Part shown: positions 1-10,172 of the stretch, one piece after another | Layout: each line of letters opens with the position of its first letter | How positions within the stretch are numbered: position 1 is the first letter of the stretch | Source of the DNA: Heterodera schachtii | Taxonomy: Eukaryota > Nematoda > Chromadorea > Rhabditida > Heteroderidae | Direction of reading: 5' to 3' | NCBI GenBank assembly: GCA_023374025.1 | Contig: SIJG01000085.1 | Location: forward strand, 362,110 to 426,109 | Length of the DNA: 64,000 nt | The notes under the pieces: generated by a model | Database searches by the model: none | What the model was told of the DNA's origin: nothing | Seen by the model: only the letters and a program-made list of their open reading frames with translations | Made by a program: the position numbers and the translations under genes

Positions 1-114
1 TTGGAGGCGCGTCTTCCAAGTGAAGCATTGCAACGTGAGAACGCTGTGATGCGGCAGGAATTGGACCGACTGAAACGACAGTCGGTGACTGAAGGCAATG
101 CCAACGGGAAATAA
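1..114 (+). CDS. C-terminal end of a coiled-coil (possibly bZIP) protein, partial
   Basis: Frame 1 is open from the window edge to a TAA at 112-114 and gives a 37-residue tail. It has a heptad-like stretch rich in Glu, Arg and Leu (QRENAVMRQELDRLKRQ) followed by a short polar end. Such a stretch is typical of the dimerisation helix at the end of a leucine-zipper transcription factor, but the basic region lies outside the window, so the family is an inference. No start can be assigned. Codon use looks genuinely coding. Confidence 0.5.
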   Translation: MEARLPSEALQRENAVMRQELDRLKRQSVTEGNANGK

Positions 115-640
115 GTCAACGACAAATGACCGAAGCTGAGACAATTTAACAAACATTTACATTATCTAATTAGCCGCCACTTCGTTTAATTGGAATGGCT
201 TTTGAACCCTTCGGCGTCTTTTATGAATTGGCAAATCCAATGTTTTGTCAAATGATTAAATTTATTGTTTGGTTCTTAAAAAGCCGTGATACCCTAAGGA
301 TGAAAATATGACCGTCTAATACTTACATCCATGGTACCGAACAGGGATGGCACGAAATTCCGATATCCGAAATTCTTGATAAAAAGTTGGAAATTTTTTA
401 AATTTTTTTCCAAAAATTTTGCAATTTTTTGAACAATTTCTGTTAATAAATTGTACTGAAATTTTTAAAACTTTCCAAGCGGCACTTATCGGCACCGCCG
501 GACCTTAAAAATTCTTATTTTTCTTGGGATGCTGTTCAACTAGAAAAGAGCATAAATGAATGTGAAGTGATCACTTATTAAACACTAATTTTTCACTTAC
601 AGATTTCGAAACGGATGACAAAAAATGGCACAGAGTGCAA
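115..640. other. AT-rich non-coding stretch with one GC hairpin
   Basis: No gene seen. At about 481-505 it holds a minus-strand, partly decayed copy of the GC hairpin module described in the findings (its complement reads GGCGGTGCCGATAAGTGCC). Confidence 0.5.
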
Positions 641-673
641 TGGCCCCGTTAGACAAAACAATGCAAAACTTAC

Positions 674-763
674 GGCCAAAATATTGTCGGCAACAAATTG
701 TGTGAGAAGTGCATCAGGGATAGAGCCGGCAAAGGACGAGGCAACGGCCGCACCCCAAATAGC
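674..763 (-). pseudogene. Sugar transporter (SLC2/GLUT-like) exon fragment
   Basis: A 90-base exon with a clean acceptor (cacttttag) and donor (gtaagt). It encodes 30 residues beginning AIWGAAVASSFAGSIP, which fits a transmembrane segment of a GLUT-type facilitator. Nothing around it supplies the rest of a transporter, so I treat it as a fragment. Assignment to SLC2 rests mostly on the linked fragment at 1323-1612. Confidence 0.45.
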
Positions 764-1201
764 CTAAAAGTGATTTGCTTTCATCGTATTAAGAAAATTC
801 ATCAAAGTGCCATTTTGGTATCAGTGAGGGGGGGGGGGGGGGAGAGTGTACCAAAGAAGAGGACAGACAGTGAGCTTACCAATTTTCTGTACACCGTACC
901 CTGAGACCTTATACTGCTTACCGATCTGATATCGGTGCAATCCTTGTTTCTTCGACATGCGGTGGCATGTCCCACCTCATGGAATGCCACATGGCGGTAT
1001 TCAGCTACTATTTCACCCATCTTCATCAGTGCCGTCGAGAGTTGTTTCTGGAAATAATAAATTTGTTTTTCTGAGCAATTCGCTAGATATTAAGAAACTA
1101 CGACCAAACGGGAACGCACCCTTCCCCCCCCCCCCCCTCACTGATACCAAAATGGCACTTTGATGAATTTTCTTAATACGATGAAAGCAAATCACTTTTA
1201 G

Positions 1202-1291
1202 GCTATTTGGGGTGCGACCGTTGCATCGTCCTTTGCCGGCTCTATCCCTGGCGCACTTCTCACACAATTTGTTGCCGACAATATTTTGGCC
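1202..1291 (+). pseudogene. Sugar transporter (SLC2/GLUT-like) exon fragment, inverted copy
   Basis: The plus-strand twin of the exon at 674-763, same length and splice sites, differing at a few residues (GATVASS against GAAVASS). It is followed directly by the fragment at 1323-1612, so this arm keeps more of the original gene than the other one. Confidence 0.45.
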
Positions 1292-1322
1292 GTAAGTTTG
1301 ACATTGTTTTGTCTAAAGGTGC

Positions 1323-1612
1323 CAATTCGTTAATATTTCCTGGACATTGTTTAAGCCAAATACAATGTCGTGGCGGAACAGGAATGATCATAGGTCTGAT
1401 CAAGAAGACCTTCATAATCGAATTAAATTTTTAATTTCCGTTCATTAGACATAATGATCCAATTCTGTTGCATCGTCGGCGCTCTTTTGGCAGTGCCCGA
1501 ATTCCTCGGAGGTCAATCGCATTGGTGGCTGCTTTTCTGTTGGAGGCACTCGTGCTAATTGCGATCACCATGACAATACTTACGCTTCATGAAAGCCCGA
1601 GGTCCAAATGCT
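1323..1612 (+). pseudogene. Sugar transporter (SLC2/GLUT-like) fragment with a frameshift
   Basis: Frame analysis gives GALLAVPEFLGGQSHWWLLF and, one base out of phase, LEALVLIAITMTILTLHESPR. Together they match the GLUT pattern (L-x-LG-x-W-x-L then a hydrophobic helix ending in ESPR). The frame break lies just after WWLLF and is shared with the inverted copy at 8645-8925, so it predates the copying. Upstream, about 1323-1420 matches the same second copy but its translation is unclear. Confidence 0.5.
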
Positions 1613-1859
1613 TAAAATTTCAATAATTGCATAAATATAATAAAAATTTTCTAAATATTTTTAATCGGCTAAATTTTTTAATTCTTAATCACTAAAAAGT
1701 GATTTCAAAATAGTTTTTGGTATTTTTGAATATTTGCTTGAAAAAAAATTCGATGATTTTTATTAAAAAATTTTTATGTCATTTTACATAAACATTTTTG
1801 GGAAAATGAATATTACACATTTTTTGCGGCGCGTTTTTCCAAAATTTTTGTGGAAATAT
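1613..1859. other. AT-rich, no gene seen
   Basis: Low-complexity A/T runs leading into the hairpin module. Nothing else supported. Confidence 0.4.
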
Positions 1860-1900
1860 GGGCAGAGGTCCGGCGGTGCCGGTAGACGCCGCGGGGAAAG
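1815..1900 (+). repeat. GC-hairpin module, diverged copy
   Basis: The flank (gcggcgcgtttttccaaaa), the core (GGCGGTGCCGGTAGACGCCG) and the trailing GGGGAAA follow the consensus of the dispersed module. It abuts the C-terminal side of the minus-strand Gln-rich exon. Confidence 0.7.
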
Positions 1901-2221
1901 GGAATCACCCGCGGGGTGAAATTCGCCGTCACTGCCCGCTGCGTCGGACTGACCACCGAAGAAGCCACTGACAATTTCATTGTTATCGTCTGATTGGTTG
2001 CTGATGCTTCGGCTGCTGTTGAAGTGCCTCTTCTGTCCCGGCCTGGCCACTTTGTCATACAAATGGGGCTCAATGGCAACCTAAATTGCCCGCGGCGTTT
2101 CGTCGTACAAATGATGAATAGCAGTGGTCATCATCGTATTCTGCTGTTGGTGGTGTTGCGAGGGACCGTGCTGCTGTTGGAGTTGGGCCAATGCGGAACT
2201 CAGCACGTAATCGTCGCCCGA
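1885..2221 (-). pseudogene. Gln/Ser-rich protein exon with an in-frame stop
   Basis: An acceptor (attttcag) at 2222 opens a frame with low-complexity protein-like sequence: QLQQQHGPSQHHQQQ, then HHLYDETPRAI, an in-frame TAG, and in the same frame HLYDKVARPGQKRHFNSS and GGQSDAAGSDGEF. The composition resembles a disordered part of a transcription regulator. The TAG sits within otherwise continuous frame, so this is either a decayed exon or has an unrecognised splice. The 3' side runs into the GC-hairpin module. The family is not recognised. Confidence 0.45.
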
Positions 2222-2645
2222 CTGAAAATGTGCTGATTGTGAAGTGCCTTGTGATTATTATTAAATGTTTATGGCGGTGCCCTCTTTCCCGTCCCAAAAT
2301 TCTTACAACGGCACTTTCCGTGCCATTCCCTTAAAATGGGCAAGCCATTTGCATATTTTGCACAGCAATAATCAATCCCCGTCCGTCCATCCTTCGCCGG
2401 CCATCAATTGTCCCCCGAGGGGCGAGAAAGCTCTCTCGAGGGAAGTGTCGAGTAAATTTTTTAATTTAAATATGTTAAAATATAATTAAATTGTTGCTTA
2501 AATACATTTTTCTAAAAGGCCCAAGAAAGCTAGCTTGAGTTGAAGAGGATACATTTACTTATCAATATTTGTATAATTTGAATTCATTTATGATTTTAGT
2601 CTTTTATAATTGAACCTTTAAAAGAATAAGTATTTTCTCTTTGTT
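2222..2645. other. No gene seen
   Basis: Mixed sequence with a T-rich stretch ending in an acceptor (tttgtttcag, 2641-2650) for the exon that follows. Confidence 0.35.
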
Positions 2646-2650
2646 TCAGC

Positions 2651-2762
2651 ACAGGCCCGGAGCAGGAGAAGCCAGTGGCCAAGATCAGTTTGCTGAGCAC
2701 CTTCCACAACACGACGGAGTGGTGGCAAAGTCGCATTGAGCTGATGCAGCAGCTAAAAAGGA
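2651..2762 (+). pseudogene. Exon fragment cut by a repeat module
   Basis: After the acceptor tttgtttcag, one frame reads TGPEQEKPVAKISLLSTF, HNTTEWWQSRIELMQQLK, which looks like real coding sequence. It then runs straight into the start of a GC-hairpin module (ttttttctgcgcgctttttcc) with no donor site. The simplest reading is an exon truncated by insertion. The protein family is not recognised. Confidence 0.45.
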
Positions 2763-2860
2763 AAACTTATTTTTTTCTGCGCGCTTTTTCCAAAAAAACT
2801 TTTTGGGAACAAGGGAGGTTCGGCGGTGGCGATAGGTGCAGCCGGGGAAACTTTTGAAAA
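2763..2860 (+). repeat. GC-hairpin module
   Basis: Shows the ordered parts of the module: tgcgcgctttttccaaaaaaac, ttttgggaac, gaggttcggcggtggcgataggtgc and aaacttttgaaaa. Confidence 0.7.
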
Positions 2861-3690
2861 ATTCGCTTCGAGAGCTTCGCTACCTAGAAAACCGGGATCC
2901 GAAGCAATTTGGGATTGATCGAAAGTTTTATTAGCAGAATAGGCTGTCTCAAGCTCCTAGGTGCACTTCGCGCCCGATTCGGGTTTTGGTAAGGCTAATT
3001 CGGCCATATCGCAGCTCTTTATTCGGCTGCTTCGCTTCCACCTCCGAATATTATTATTTTTTATTTCCTTTAATGAACTATCTTTATTCAATTTAATTTT
3101 ATATCAATTATTATTATTATTAAAGATTTGAATTTTCAGAAAAAACAATTCGATATAAAAACTTTTAATAAAATTATTAATGCATCAATTTTAATTTACT
3201 TTGCTTAAAAATAAATATAAATCCTCTTTTCCTTATTTAATTCGTCAAAAAAAATTATAAATAGTGCCCTATGATCCTCCTATTCCTCTTCCGCTCTTCT
3301 TTCTCTTCCCATCCCCTTCCCTTCCTCCTTTCCTCATTTTTATCTCATTTTATTTCCTCTTCATTTTACCTTCTCTTCCGTTCCTGTACTGTTCCTTCTT
3401 TTTCCCTTCTTTTCCTTATCTGTCCCTTTCCTCTTCCGTTTCCCGTTAACTTCTTTTTCCTGGTTTAAATAAAAATTTCGTCAAAATGTTACCGAATATA
3501 AAGGAAGGGTTGAGTTCCGGGCGTAAAAGAATTTATAAGTCAAAATTTTTATCAATCTCTAATGCACAAGTATGGCCGACATTCTCACCAGTTTAAAAAA
3601 TATTCAGCCATACGAAGACTCCAAACAAATTCAGCAATCGTACCACAATTTAGCGGTTTTTTAACATATTTGCAAAATTTTTTCAAGATT
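2861..3690. other. Gene-free stretch with a pyrimidine-rich tract
   Basis: About 3270-3465 is almost pure C/T on the plus strand (repeats of ttcctcttcc type). It opens two frames that are only shadows of the bias. The rest is AT-rich. Near 2855-3050 there are short inverted words around cttcgctacc and cggctgcttcgc, the likely relic of an element end. Confidence 0.5.
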
Positions 3691-3840
3691 TTTAATTATG
3701 GCGGCGAAAAGGACATTTTTCTACGGGCGGCGAACTGGCCGCGGTGAAAAAGTCAGCGGCGAAAAACCCACGGCGAAAAAACCGCGGCGAACCGGCCGCG
3801 GCGTAGTGGCTGCGGCGAACCGACCCCGCCCTCAGATTTA
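3691..3840. repeat. CGGCGAA-rich subterminal-type array
   Basis: About ten spaced copies of cggcgaa / cggcgaac / gcggcgaaaa within 130 bases, unlike the surroundings. It resembles the word arrays at the ends of the TAGGG/CAGGG elements here, but no matching opposite end was found. Confidence 0.5.
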
Positions 3841-3852
3841 GATATTCATAAC

Positions 3853-4350
3853 TAGGGATAACATTTATAGGTGCTAAAAACTGCCAAAATAGGTAAGTTT
3901 TAGGTTCTAAAAAACCCCCAAAATAGGTGCTAAAAATGGGAAAATAGGTGCCAAAAAGTTCCGAATTTAGGGGTGTAAAATCGAAAATTTTCATCAAAAA
4001 GCAAAAATATTTTACCAAGTCATTAATGATATACATAATTTTTAAAATCAAAAATTATCGTCAAGAAAATAAAATAAATAAATTTTGGAGGTGAATTTCA
4101 GAGGTGTATTTTTGAAAATTTTCGGGTCGATTCTTAGGGGTGTATTTTTCCTTTTTATTGCATTTTTGTTAACAAATTTTTGCAAAACGCCAAATGCACT
4201 TAACAAAAGCATTGGCAACAAACTTAACGCATGCGTTTCCTTTTTTTGAATGTGCGGTACCCATCTTGATAGGTGAAAATAAGTTTTTAAAAAAAATTTT
4301 TTTGGTTTTTTAGGTGCTAAAAATAAAAACCTAGAAAATAGGTGCTAATA
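3853..4350. mobile_element. TAGGG-type element, one end only
   Basis: Begins TAGGGATAACATTTATAGG and continues with repeated taggtgctaaaaa words, then an interior shared with 6017-6462 and 21600-21760 (gtgtatttttgaaaattttcggg, ttattgcatttttgttaac). The right end is not recognisable, so it is probably truncated. Confidence 0.55.
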
Positions 4351-4587
4351 ACTCGAATCGTCTCGCTCCGTCACTTCGCCCGCCAATAATCCCTCATAGC
4401 CCCCTTTTGAAAATTGCCGAAATATGTGTGTACTGATTGATTGACTGGTTGAACCCCTTCCAATTTCTTAAAATATATTATTCGATCGAACATTTTGGGG
4501 GCAATTTTTAATTGGGTGGCAAAATGAGAAATGAAAAAAATTGACAATTGTTCACATTATTGGCAGCACAAATTTATTATTTTCAAC

Positions 4588-4760
4588 TAGAGATCGGCGG
4601 GAGCGGGAGTCCCGCGGGAGTTTACGGGAGTCCCGCTCCCGACTCCCGCTTTTTTCGGTGAACGTGATTTTTTACGGGAGCGGGAGTCTTACGGGATTCC
4701 CGCTCCCGGAAAAATTTGAACTCCCGCTCCCGTAAATTTTCACCCAAATACGGGAGTACA
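4588..4760. repeat. CGGGAG array, remnant of an inverted-repeat element
   Basis: Starts TAGAGATCGGCGGGAG and is followed by some dozen copies of cgggag or its complement ctcccg in both orientations. No opposite terminal repeat with a target duplication was found. Confidence 0.55.
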
Positions 4761-4912
4761 ATTGCACTGGTAAGAATTGAAATTTTTTGAATTTATGCAA
4801 AACATTTTGCCAAAATTAAATAGCCAAATTATTGGCCGGACGATCATATATTCATTAAAACAATTAATTTATGCGTATTAGTATTTCAATAAATTCAACA
4901 AAAAAGGTATTT

Positions 4913-5717
4913 TCAGGTGGAAAATGTCATCGGGCGTGATTCCATTTGAAGGTCGCCCAACTGATCCGTCAGTTTCTCCGCCTTTTCCACTGCTTGTTCA
5001 AGCTCCTGCATAAACAAATTAAATCCATTAGACAAAACAAATTATCCAAAATTAAATGGTTTCCCCCCGCTGCTTTACACACTTTGGCCGCACGTGTGCG
5101 TTCGTCGTCCAACTCCAACAACGCCTTCTCATGATATTCCACGGACAACTGGGGATAATTAGAGGGCAATTAATTAATTGACGCTTGGATGGCCTAATTT
5201 TGCGCCCCGATTGTTCGTCAGCGGGCAAAGAATCGATTAGAATTTCAATGTCTTTGGCGGTCCGTGCAACTTGCTGCGCGAAGAGGCGACAGTTGGGCTC
5301 GTTCTTCAGTTCCTGTGCAAGGCAATTCAAAGGAATTATTCAGTAGATGAACATCAAATACTCGATTTTAGGGGTTTTTTCATTTGGCAGTGTTTTTTGT
5401 AGAAATGGCAAAAATTGTTATTTTTTGGCAGATAATTGGTACATATTCCTGCTTTTTCTCTTCTGGCGCTGCAAATTAGGACAGGAAATTTTTTGGCCCA
5501 AGGAGCAAAAAGTTTCGGATTCGAACCTCCATTTTTTCTTGGCTACGGGTCTCCGGGTGGGTTGGGTAAATAAATATTGAATATTTTAAAAAATTTATAA
5601 CACCTCCGTCGCTGTCTCAAATTCGCACGGCCCGGCACTCGCCTGCAGAACACCGACCGAATTGCACATGTGGTTGGCCAAATCATTGGCAAGGCCCCGG
5701 ATTTGATTTAAACGGTC
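4913..5717 (-). CDS. med21: Mediator complex subunit 21
   Basis: Med21 (Srb7) is a small coiled-coil subunit of the Mediator middle module that bridges activators and RNA polymerase II in the nucleus. Exons on the minus strand: about 5604-5717 (DRLNQIRGLANDLANHMC..GVLQ), about 5208-5312 (VARTAKDIEILIDSLP), 5083-5148 (LSVEYHEKALLELDDERTR) and 4913-5005 (ELEQAVEKAEKLTDQLGDL to a TGA). The RTAKDI-LIDSLP block is the family hallmark and the last two exons form the C-terminal coiled coil. Length near 125 residues is slightly short of the usual 140. Odd: no ATG was found before the DRL codon, and exon 2 has no GT donor in the right phase, so its end is approximate and may use a non-canonical site. 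Confidence 0.85.
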
Positions 5718-6016
5718 GCACAACGAAAAAACAGGAAAAAACGAAGATTAAATGAAGGTATTAGCAGAATAAATATAATATATGTAAAAACAAATGTGAA
5801 AAATGCCGAAAATTGAAGCATTTCGAAGCCTTTATCCGTAAGAAGAAATTATGGAAATGTAAAAAAACGAGGGATGAAATATCAAACCAACACAAATAGG
5901 GGGGAAGGAATATCCCACAAAAGCAGAAGCCATGACGAATCGGACAAAAAAAAAACAGGGCAAATCCAACAGCAAATATTGACAACAGCGAGGTCGCCCG
6001 ACTTCTGCACCGTCGG
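5718..6016. other. No gene seen
   Basis: AT-rich; upstream region of the Mediator gene. A promoter or first coding exon should lie here but none could be picked out. Confidence 0.35.
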
Positions 6017-6462
6017 CAAAAGCAAAAAATATTATGTCAAAGCATTAATGAGATACATAATTTTCAAAATAAAAAATTATCGTCAATAAAAATAATTAAA
6101 TTAATTTTGGAGATGATTTTTTGAAAAAATTTTCATTTCTTAGGGGTGTATTTTTGAAAATTTTCGGTCTTAGGGGCTTATTTTTTGAAAAAAAATTTTA
6201 AGTCGATTAATAGTGGTGTATTTTTCGTTTTTATTGCATTTTTGTTAATAAATTTTGGGCAAAACGCCAAAATAGTTGAAAATAAATTTTTCAAAAATTT
6301 ATAGTTTTTTAGTTGCTAAAAAATAAAAAACTATAAAATAGTTGCTAATAACTCAAAAAGTAAAAGTAGCTTAACAACCCCCTAAAAAACATGTTTTTCG
6401 TGCATTTCAGGCTACGGGAGCTCAGAAAAAAAATAGTGAAAAAACTATAAATCGTAGCCCTA
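6017..6462. mobile_element. TAGGG-type element, right end
   Basis: The interior matches 3970-4350 (cattaatgagatacataattttcaaaat). It ends in ataaatcgtagccctaa, the inverse of a TTAGGGCTACGAT start. The left end is missing. Confidence 0.5.
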
Positions 6463-7103
6463 ATAAATACCGATTAGGCCAATTAAAAAGCATAAAAGAA
6501 TAGTTTAATTTTTCTTATTAATTCATAAATAATCTTATGATCTGCAAAATTGCTAGAGAGAAGGTTTAACGCATCCAAAAAATAAGTATATAGCGCAACC
6601 ACAGGCACTTTCATACAAGAACAAATATTTCACACTTCAAAGAATTTATGCAAAAAGTTACTATTTTTTCATAAAAATAATTAGTAGAGTGCTTATTTTG
6701 CAGCATATGCTGTTTTTTTTTGCTAACTTGGGGCTTGATAATAAGCATGAAAAACCATTTCTAACCTTGTTTGAGGCTTCTAAGTCCACTTTTTTCATGC
6801 TACTTTTTGCTGATTTCTCGAATTTTTGATTTTTGTGCTGATTTGGCATTTTGGTCCTTTTTTGTGCTGTTTCGTCATTTGAGCAATTTTTTAAAACATT
6901 TTCAGCAATTTTCAAAAAATTTATTAACAAAAATGCAATAAAAAAGAAAAATACACCACTAAGAATCGATCCGAAAAATTTCAAAAATACACCCCTAAGA
7001 AATGAAAAATTTTATCAAAAATAATTCATCTCCATATTTATTTTTTTGACAAGGTTTTGATTTTTTAGATTATATATCTCATTACCATTTTTATAATCAG
7101 GGA

Positions 7104-8122
7104 CAGGGCTGTGCGAAAATCACAAAAAAAAATTTTCGAATACGAAAACGAAACGAAAAAGCGCATTAGATACGAAAACGAAACACCAAACGAAAAAAGA
7201 AATTTTGAAAACCGAAAACGAAACACGAAACGAAAAATTTTGTCGGACGAAAACGAAACACGAAAACGAAAAAATAACCATTTTCGTAAAAACCGAAAAT
7301 TTTTTGAACTTATTTCAATCATAATTAAGAAACATAAAACTTTAAATTGTATCCTCTAACTGAAGGAATGGAAATCCTAATAGGAAGAAAAGCGGATGTG
7401 GCTCTAGGTCAAGGGTGTGACCACAAAATTTTCAAAATAAAGAACATCAATGACAAAAAATAAGATTTAGGGTCAAAAAAGGCATTTTGCAAAATTGCTT
7501 CGAATCAGTTATTTCTACAATTTATTCGATAAGAAATGTCAAATATTATGTTTTCAACATCCCATTTTGAATTTTAACAATTTGGGGAAGAAATTCAAAT
7601 CGTACATTTCAGTGAAATCGGGCTGAAAAACAGATTTTAACAATTTTTTGCGGTGTATTTTAAAAAAAGTTGGTGAATGGGAGGTGGGCCCGGCGGCGCC
7701 GATAGGCGTCGCCGGGAAAATTTTTGAAAATTTGAGTGCAATTTCATTATAGATTTAATAATTAAAATCGGTAAAAATGATAAAAAAAATACGGTAAAAT
7801 AAAGTGCGGGGATGCGGGATCGAACATTAATGCACAGAACAACATAACCTGCTGTCTTCACCACTAAAACAATATTTCAATAATAAGGCTTATTATTTCT
7901 TACCAAAAAATTCATTCTTAAGGGTGTACATATTTTCGTCTTTTTCGTAAAATTTTGCTTTGACGAAAACAAAAACGAAACGAAAATCCAAAATTTTGAA
8001 AACAGAAACCGAAAACGAAACGAAAAAATTTGGCGGACGAAAACGAAACACGAAACGAAATTCAAAAAGTGCCGAAAATGTAGGACGAAACGAAAACGAA
8101 ACGAAATTTCGTCCAGCCCTGA
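7104..8122. mobile_element. CAGGG-type (hAT-like) element, CGAAAACGAAA family
   Basis: Left end CAGGGCTGTGCGAAAAT, right end ATTTCGTCCAGCCCTG. The inner ends are arrays of cgaaaacgaaa, in inverse orientation at the two sides. Near-8-bp flanks atcaggga and ttcaggga. Inside is a GC-hairpin module (core near 7692-7715) and a tRNA-like stretch on the minus strand. It lies inside the 6685-8305 element. Confidence 0.8.
7803..7872 (-). other. tRNA-like sequence (possible Pol III A and B boxes)
   Basis: On the minus strand it reads ttttagtggtgaagacagc, then about 25 bases later tgttcgatccc, close to the A-box and B-box (GGTTCGATCC) of a tRNA. It does not fold as a complete tRNA by eye, so I call it tRNA-derived rather than a tRNA gene. 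Confidence 0.4.
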
Positions 8123-8313
8123 TTCAGGGAGCAAATAAACGTTTTTTTGTTTGACGACTTTTTCAATTTTTGGTGCTTTTAATCTCTTAATTTTTATGCC
8201 TTTTTCCAATTTTTTGTGCTGATTTTGCCTTTTTGTGCTTTTTTCATGCTTCTTTTGGAAAAATTTGGTACTGTTTACAGTGCTTAATCGGTGATTTTTT
8301 CTCTAATAATTAG

Positions 8314-8644
8314 GAAAGAACCAAAAACGTAAAAACTAAAATAATTTAAAAATAATAATGAAGGGAAAATATCCAGAATTAATGGGAGTTGAACCCAAAA
8401 CACAACCTTATTTTTAATATATAATTATAAACAAATTATTAAACTTCTTATAGAGAAAATTCCTTTAAAAAAACAAATTATTAAACTTCATATAGAGGAA
8501 ATTTCTTTAAAATATTTTACTCATTTATTTCGTTAATTTTTAAATTTCGAACACTTTTCGGCCACGTAAAAACCCGCGCGCTGGTTGGAGTCGTAAGGGC
8601 TATATGAAGTTTGCTAAAAAAATTCCCGAGAAATTAAAGCTTCG
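8314..8644. other. No gene seen
   Basis: AT-rich. A lone B-box-like word (gagttgaaccc, 8389-8399, minus) without an A box. A 60-base phrase (ttttcggccacgtaaaaacccgcgcgctgg) near 8557 recurs near 8980. Confidence 0.35.
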
Positions 8645-8925
8645 GACCTCGGGCTTTCATGAAGCGTAAGTATTGTCATGGTGATCGCAATTAGCACGAG
8701 TGCCTCCAACAGAAAAGCAGCCACCAACGCGATTGACCTCGGAGGAATTCGGGCACTGCCAAAAGAGCGCCGACGATGCAACAAAATTGGATCATTATGC
8801 CTAATGAACGGAAATTAAAAATTTAATTCGATTATGAAGGCCTTCTTGATCAGACCAATGATCATCCTTTCCGCCACGACATTGTATTGGGCTTAAACAA
8901 TGTCCAGGAAATATTAACGAATAAA
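8645..8925 (-). pseudogene. Sugar transporter (SLC2/GLUT-like) fragment, second copy
   Basis: Reverse complement of 1323-1612 with roughly 95 percent identity by eye, including the same one-base frame break before the ESPR motif. Its flanks differ, so a dead fragment was copied within the region. A short related phrase (acctcgggctttcatga) is also at 9953-9970. Confidence 0.5.
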
Positions 8926-9452
8926 TAATTCAATGTTTTCGACCTGCACTCGGTTAGGAAAACTGATAAATTTCGAACCCTTTTCGGCCACGTAAAAACC
9001 CGCGCGCTGGTTGCAGTCGTAAGGGCTTATGAAGTTTGCTAAAAATTCCCGACAAATTAAAGTCCTCATGAACTCGTTTGAATGCTTCAACAACATATAG
9101 TTGAATACTTACCAAGAAAATATTCTAAATGTGCTAGAAGTTGTTGTGAAATTTGAAAATAATGTTCATAAAATAAGCAAAATAAAACTATGCACAATTA
9201 AACTTAACAGCAACCCGACTTCGGGGAGCTCAAAAAGCTGGGTTTTCGTTGCTTGAATGAAAGGGTTGAGGAGGGAGTCAAGACCCAGCACACACTCGTC
9301 TCCCCCCCCCCACCAAACGCCACGTCGCCTGTTGTTTTCCCCCCTTTAATTGATAAAGAATAATTTGTTTTTGTGATCTCAAACTTGGGTAATTAAACCA
9401 AAATTGACTCGCCGTGTTTAAGAATTGAATTTGCAACTCGCGTAATTTTTAC
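8926..9452. other. Intergenic stretch with a diverged repeat and a C homopolymer
   Basis: About 8965-9040 repeats part of 8545-8620. A C-rich run is at 9301-9311. A minus-strand frame at about 9200-9350 after cagattaaag is open but low in protein character, and could be a further exon of the gene upstream. Confidence 0.3.
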
Positions 9453-9810
9453 TTTGTCTGTCGATAACTGGGAAACGGATGACCAATTGTCTTTTGTCAT
9501 GCTCAAAATTGCAAGTGTTGGTGGTCCACTTATTGTGCGATTGTAGAAACGGTCCATGATGCGGTTGGGATCCTCAAGTTGAACTGTTCGATGGACAAGT
9601 GGTTGGTCACGGTCAACCAAATTGACAATTGAAAAGCATTCGGTGGGCATCTCCATGTTAGCAGAACTGAAGAAAATTGGTTAGAACGGACAATTTTGTA
9701 CAAATGTACCAAAATTGAATTTCAAAGAATTCCTTTGTGTTTAGCATTAATGCGCAAGTGAATGCGTGCTCCGTCAGTTTGACACGCCCATTCCTGAACA
9801 ACAGCTGCCG
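9453..9810 (-). CDS. Unrecognised protein, two linked exons
   Basis: Exon 9710-9810 (after ctctctcag; RQLLFRNGRVKLTEHAFTC) joins in phase to exon 9453-9666 (after ttcttcag; MEMPTECFSIVNLVDRDQP and later SGPPTLAILSMTKDNW), ending at a gtaaaa donor. The phases agree (2 then 1 base), which supports a real gene. The N- and C-terminal exons are not identified. No domain is recognised. Confidence 0.5.
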
Positions 9811-10172
9811 CTGAGAGAGAGGGAAAAATGGAAGAGTGGGTATCATCAGTATGGCTCTTCCGATAAACTAAGTTAATAAGTGTGTTTCGGCCCATAACCA
9901 TCCATATACACACAACAAACCCATGGCATTTTATTAAAATTTTAAGCATTACGACCTCGGGCTTTCATGAAATTGATTTGCTTTTATAGTATTGACAAAT
10001 TTACAAATTCACATCAAAGTGCCATTTTGGTATTAGTGGAGGGAGAGGGGTTAGGGCGTGCGAAATAAGAGCACAGACAGATAAAGACAAATAGAGCTCT
10101 TTGCCGAATTAGTCAAACTTTTGTCAGCACAATGGTCGCAGGCATACACGGGAGGTGTTTGGGTGGTCCAGG

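Larger units (their letters stand above)
641..1320. repeat. Large inverted repeat carrying two copies of a transporter exon
   Basis: About 641-833 is the reverse complement of about 1128-1320, with scattered mismatches. Each arm ends inward in a G (or C) homopolymer at 829-842 and 1122-1137, and the spacer is about 290 bases. Each arm contains the same exon in opposite orientation (674-763 minus, 1202-1291 plus). The homopolymers may have assembly-length errors. Confidence 0.8.
6685..8305. mobile_element. TAGAG-type inverted-repeat element carrying a nested insertion
   Basis: Starts TAGAGTGC and ends CTCTA, flanked by a perfect 8-bp target duplication ataattag at 6677-6684 and 8306-8313. The ends carry repeated tgcctttttt/tgctttttt words. 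Related copies are at 54336-54899 and 58103-58624. Removing the nested element 7104-8122 leaves about 600 bases, matching the size of those relatives. No protein is encoded. Confidence 0.8.

Noticed and set aside
3264..3468. Plus-strand Phe/Leu/Ser-rich frames of 60 codons
   Set aside because: Produced by a pyrimidine-rich tract; no splice or start context.
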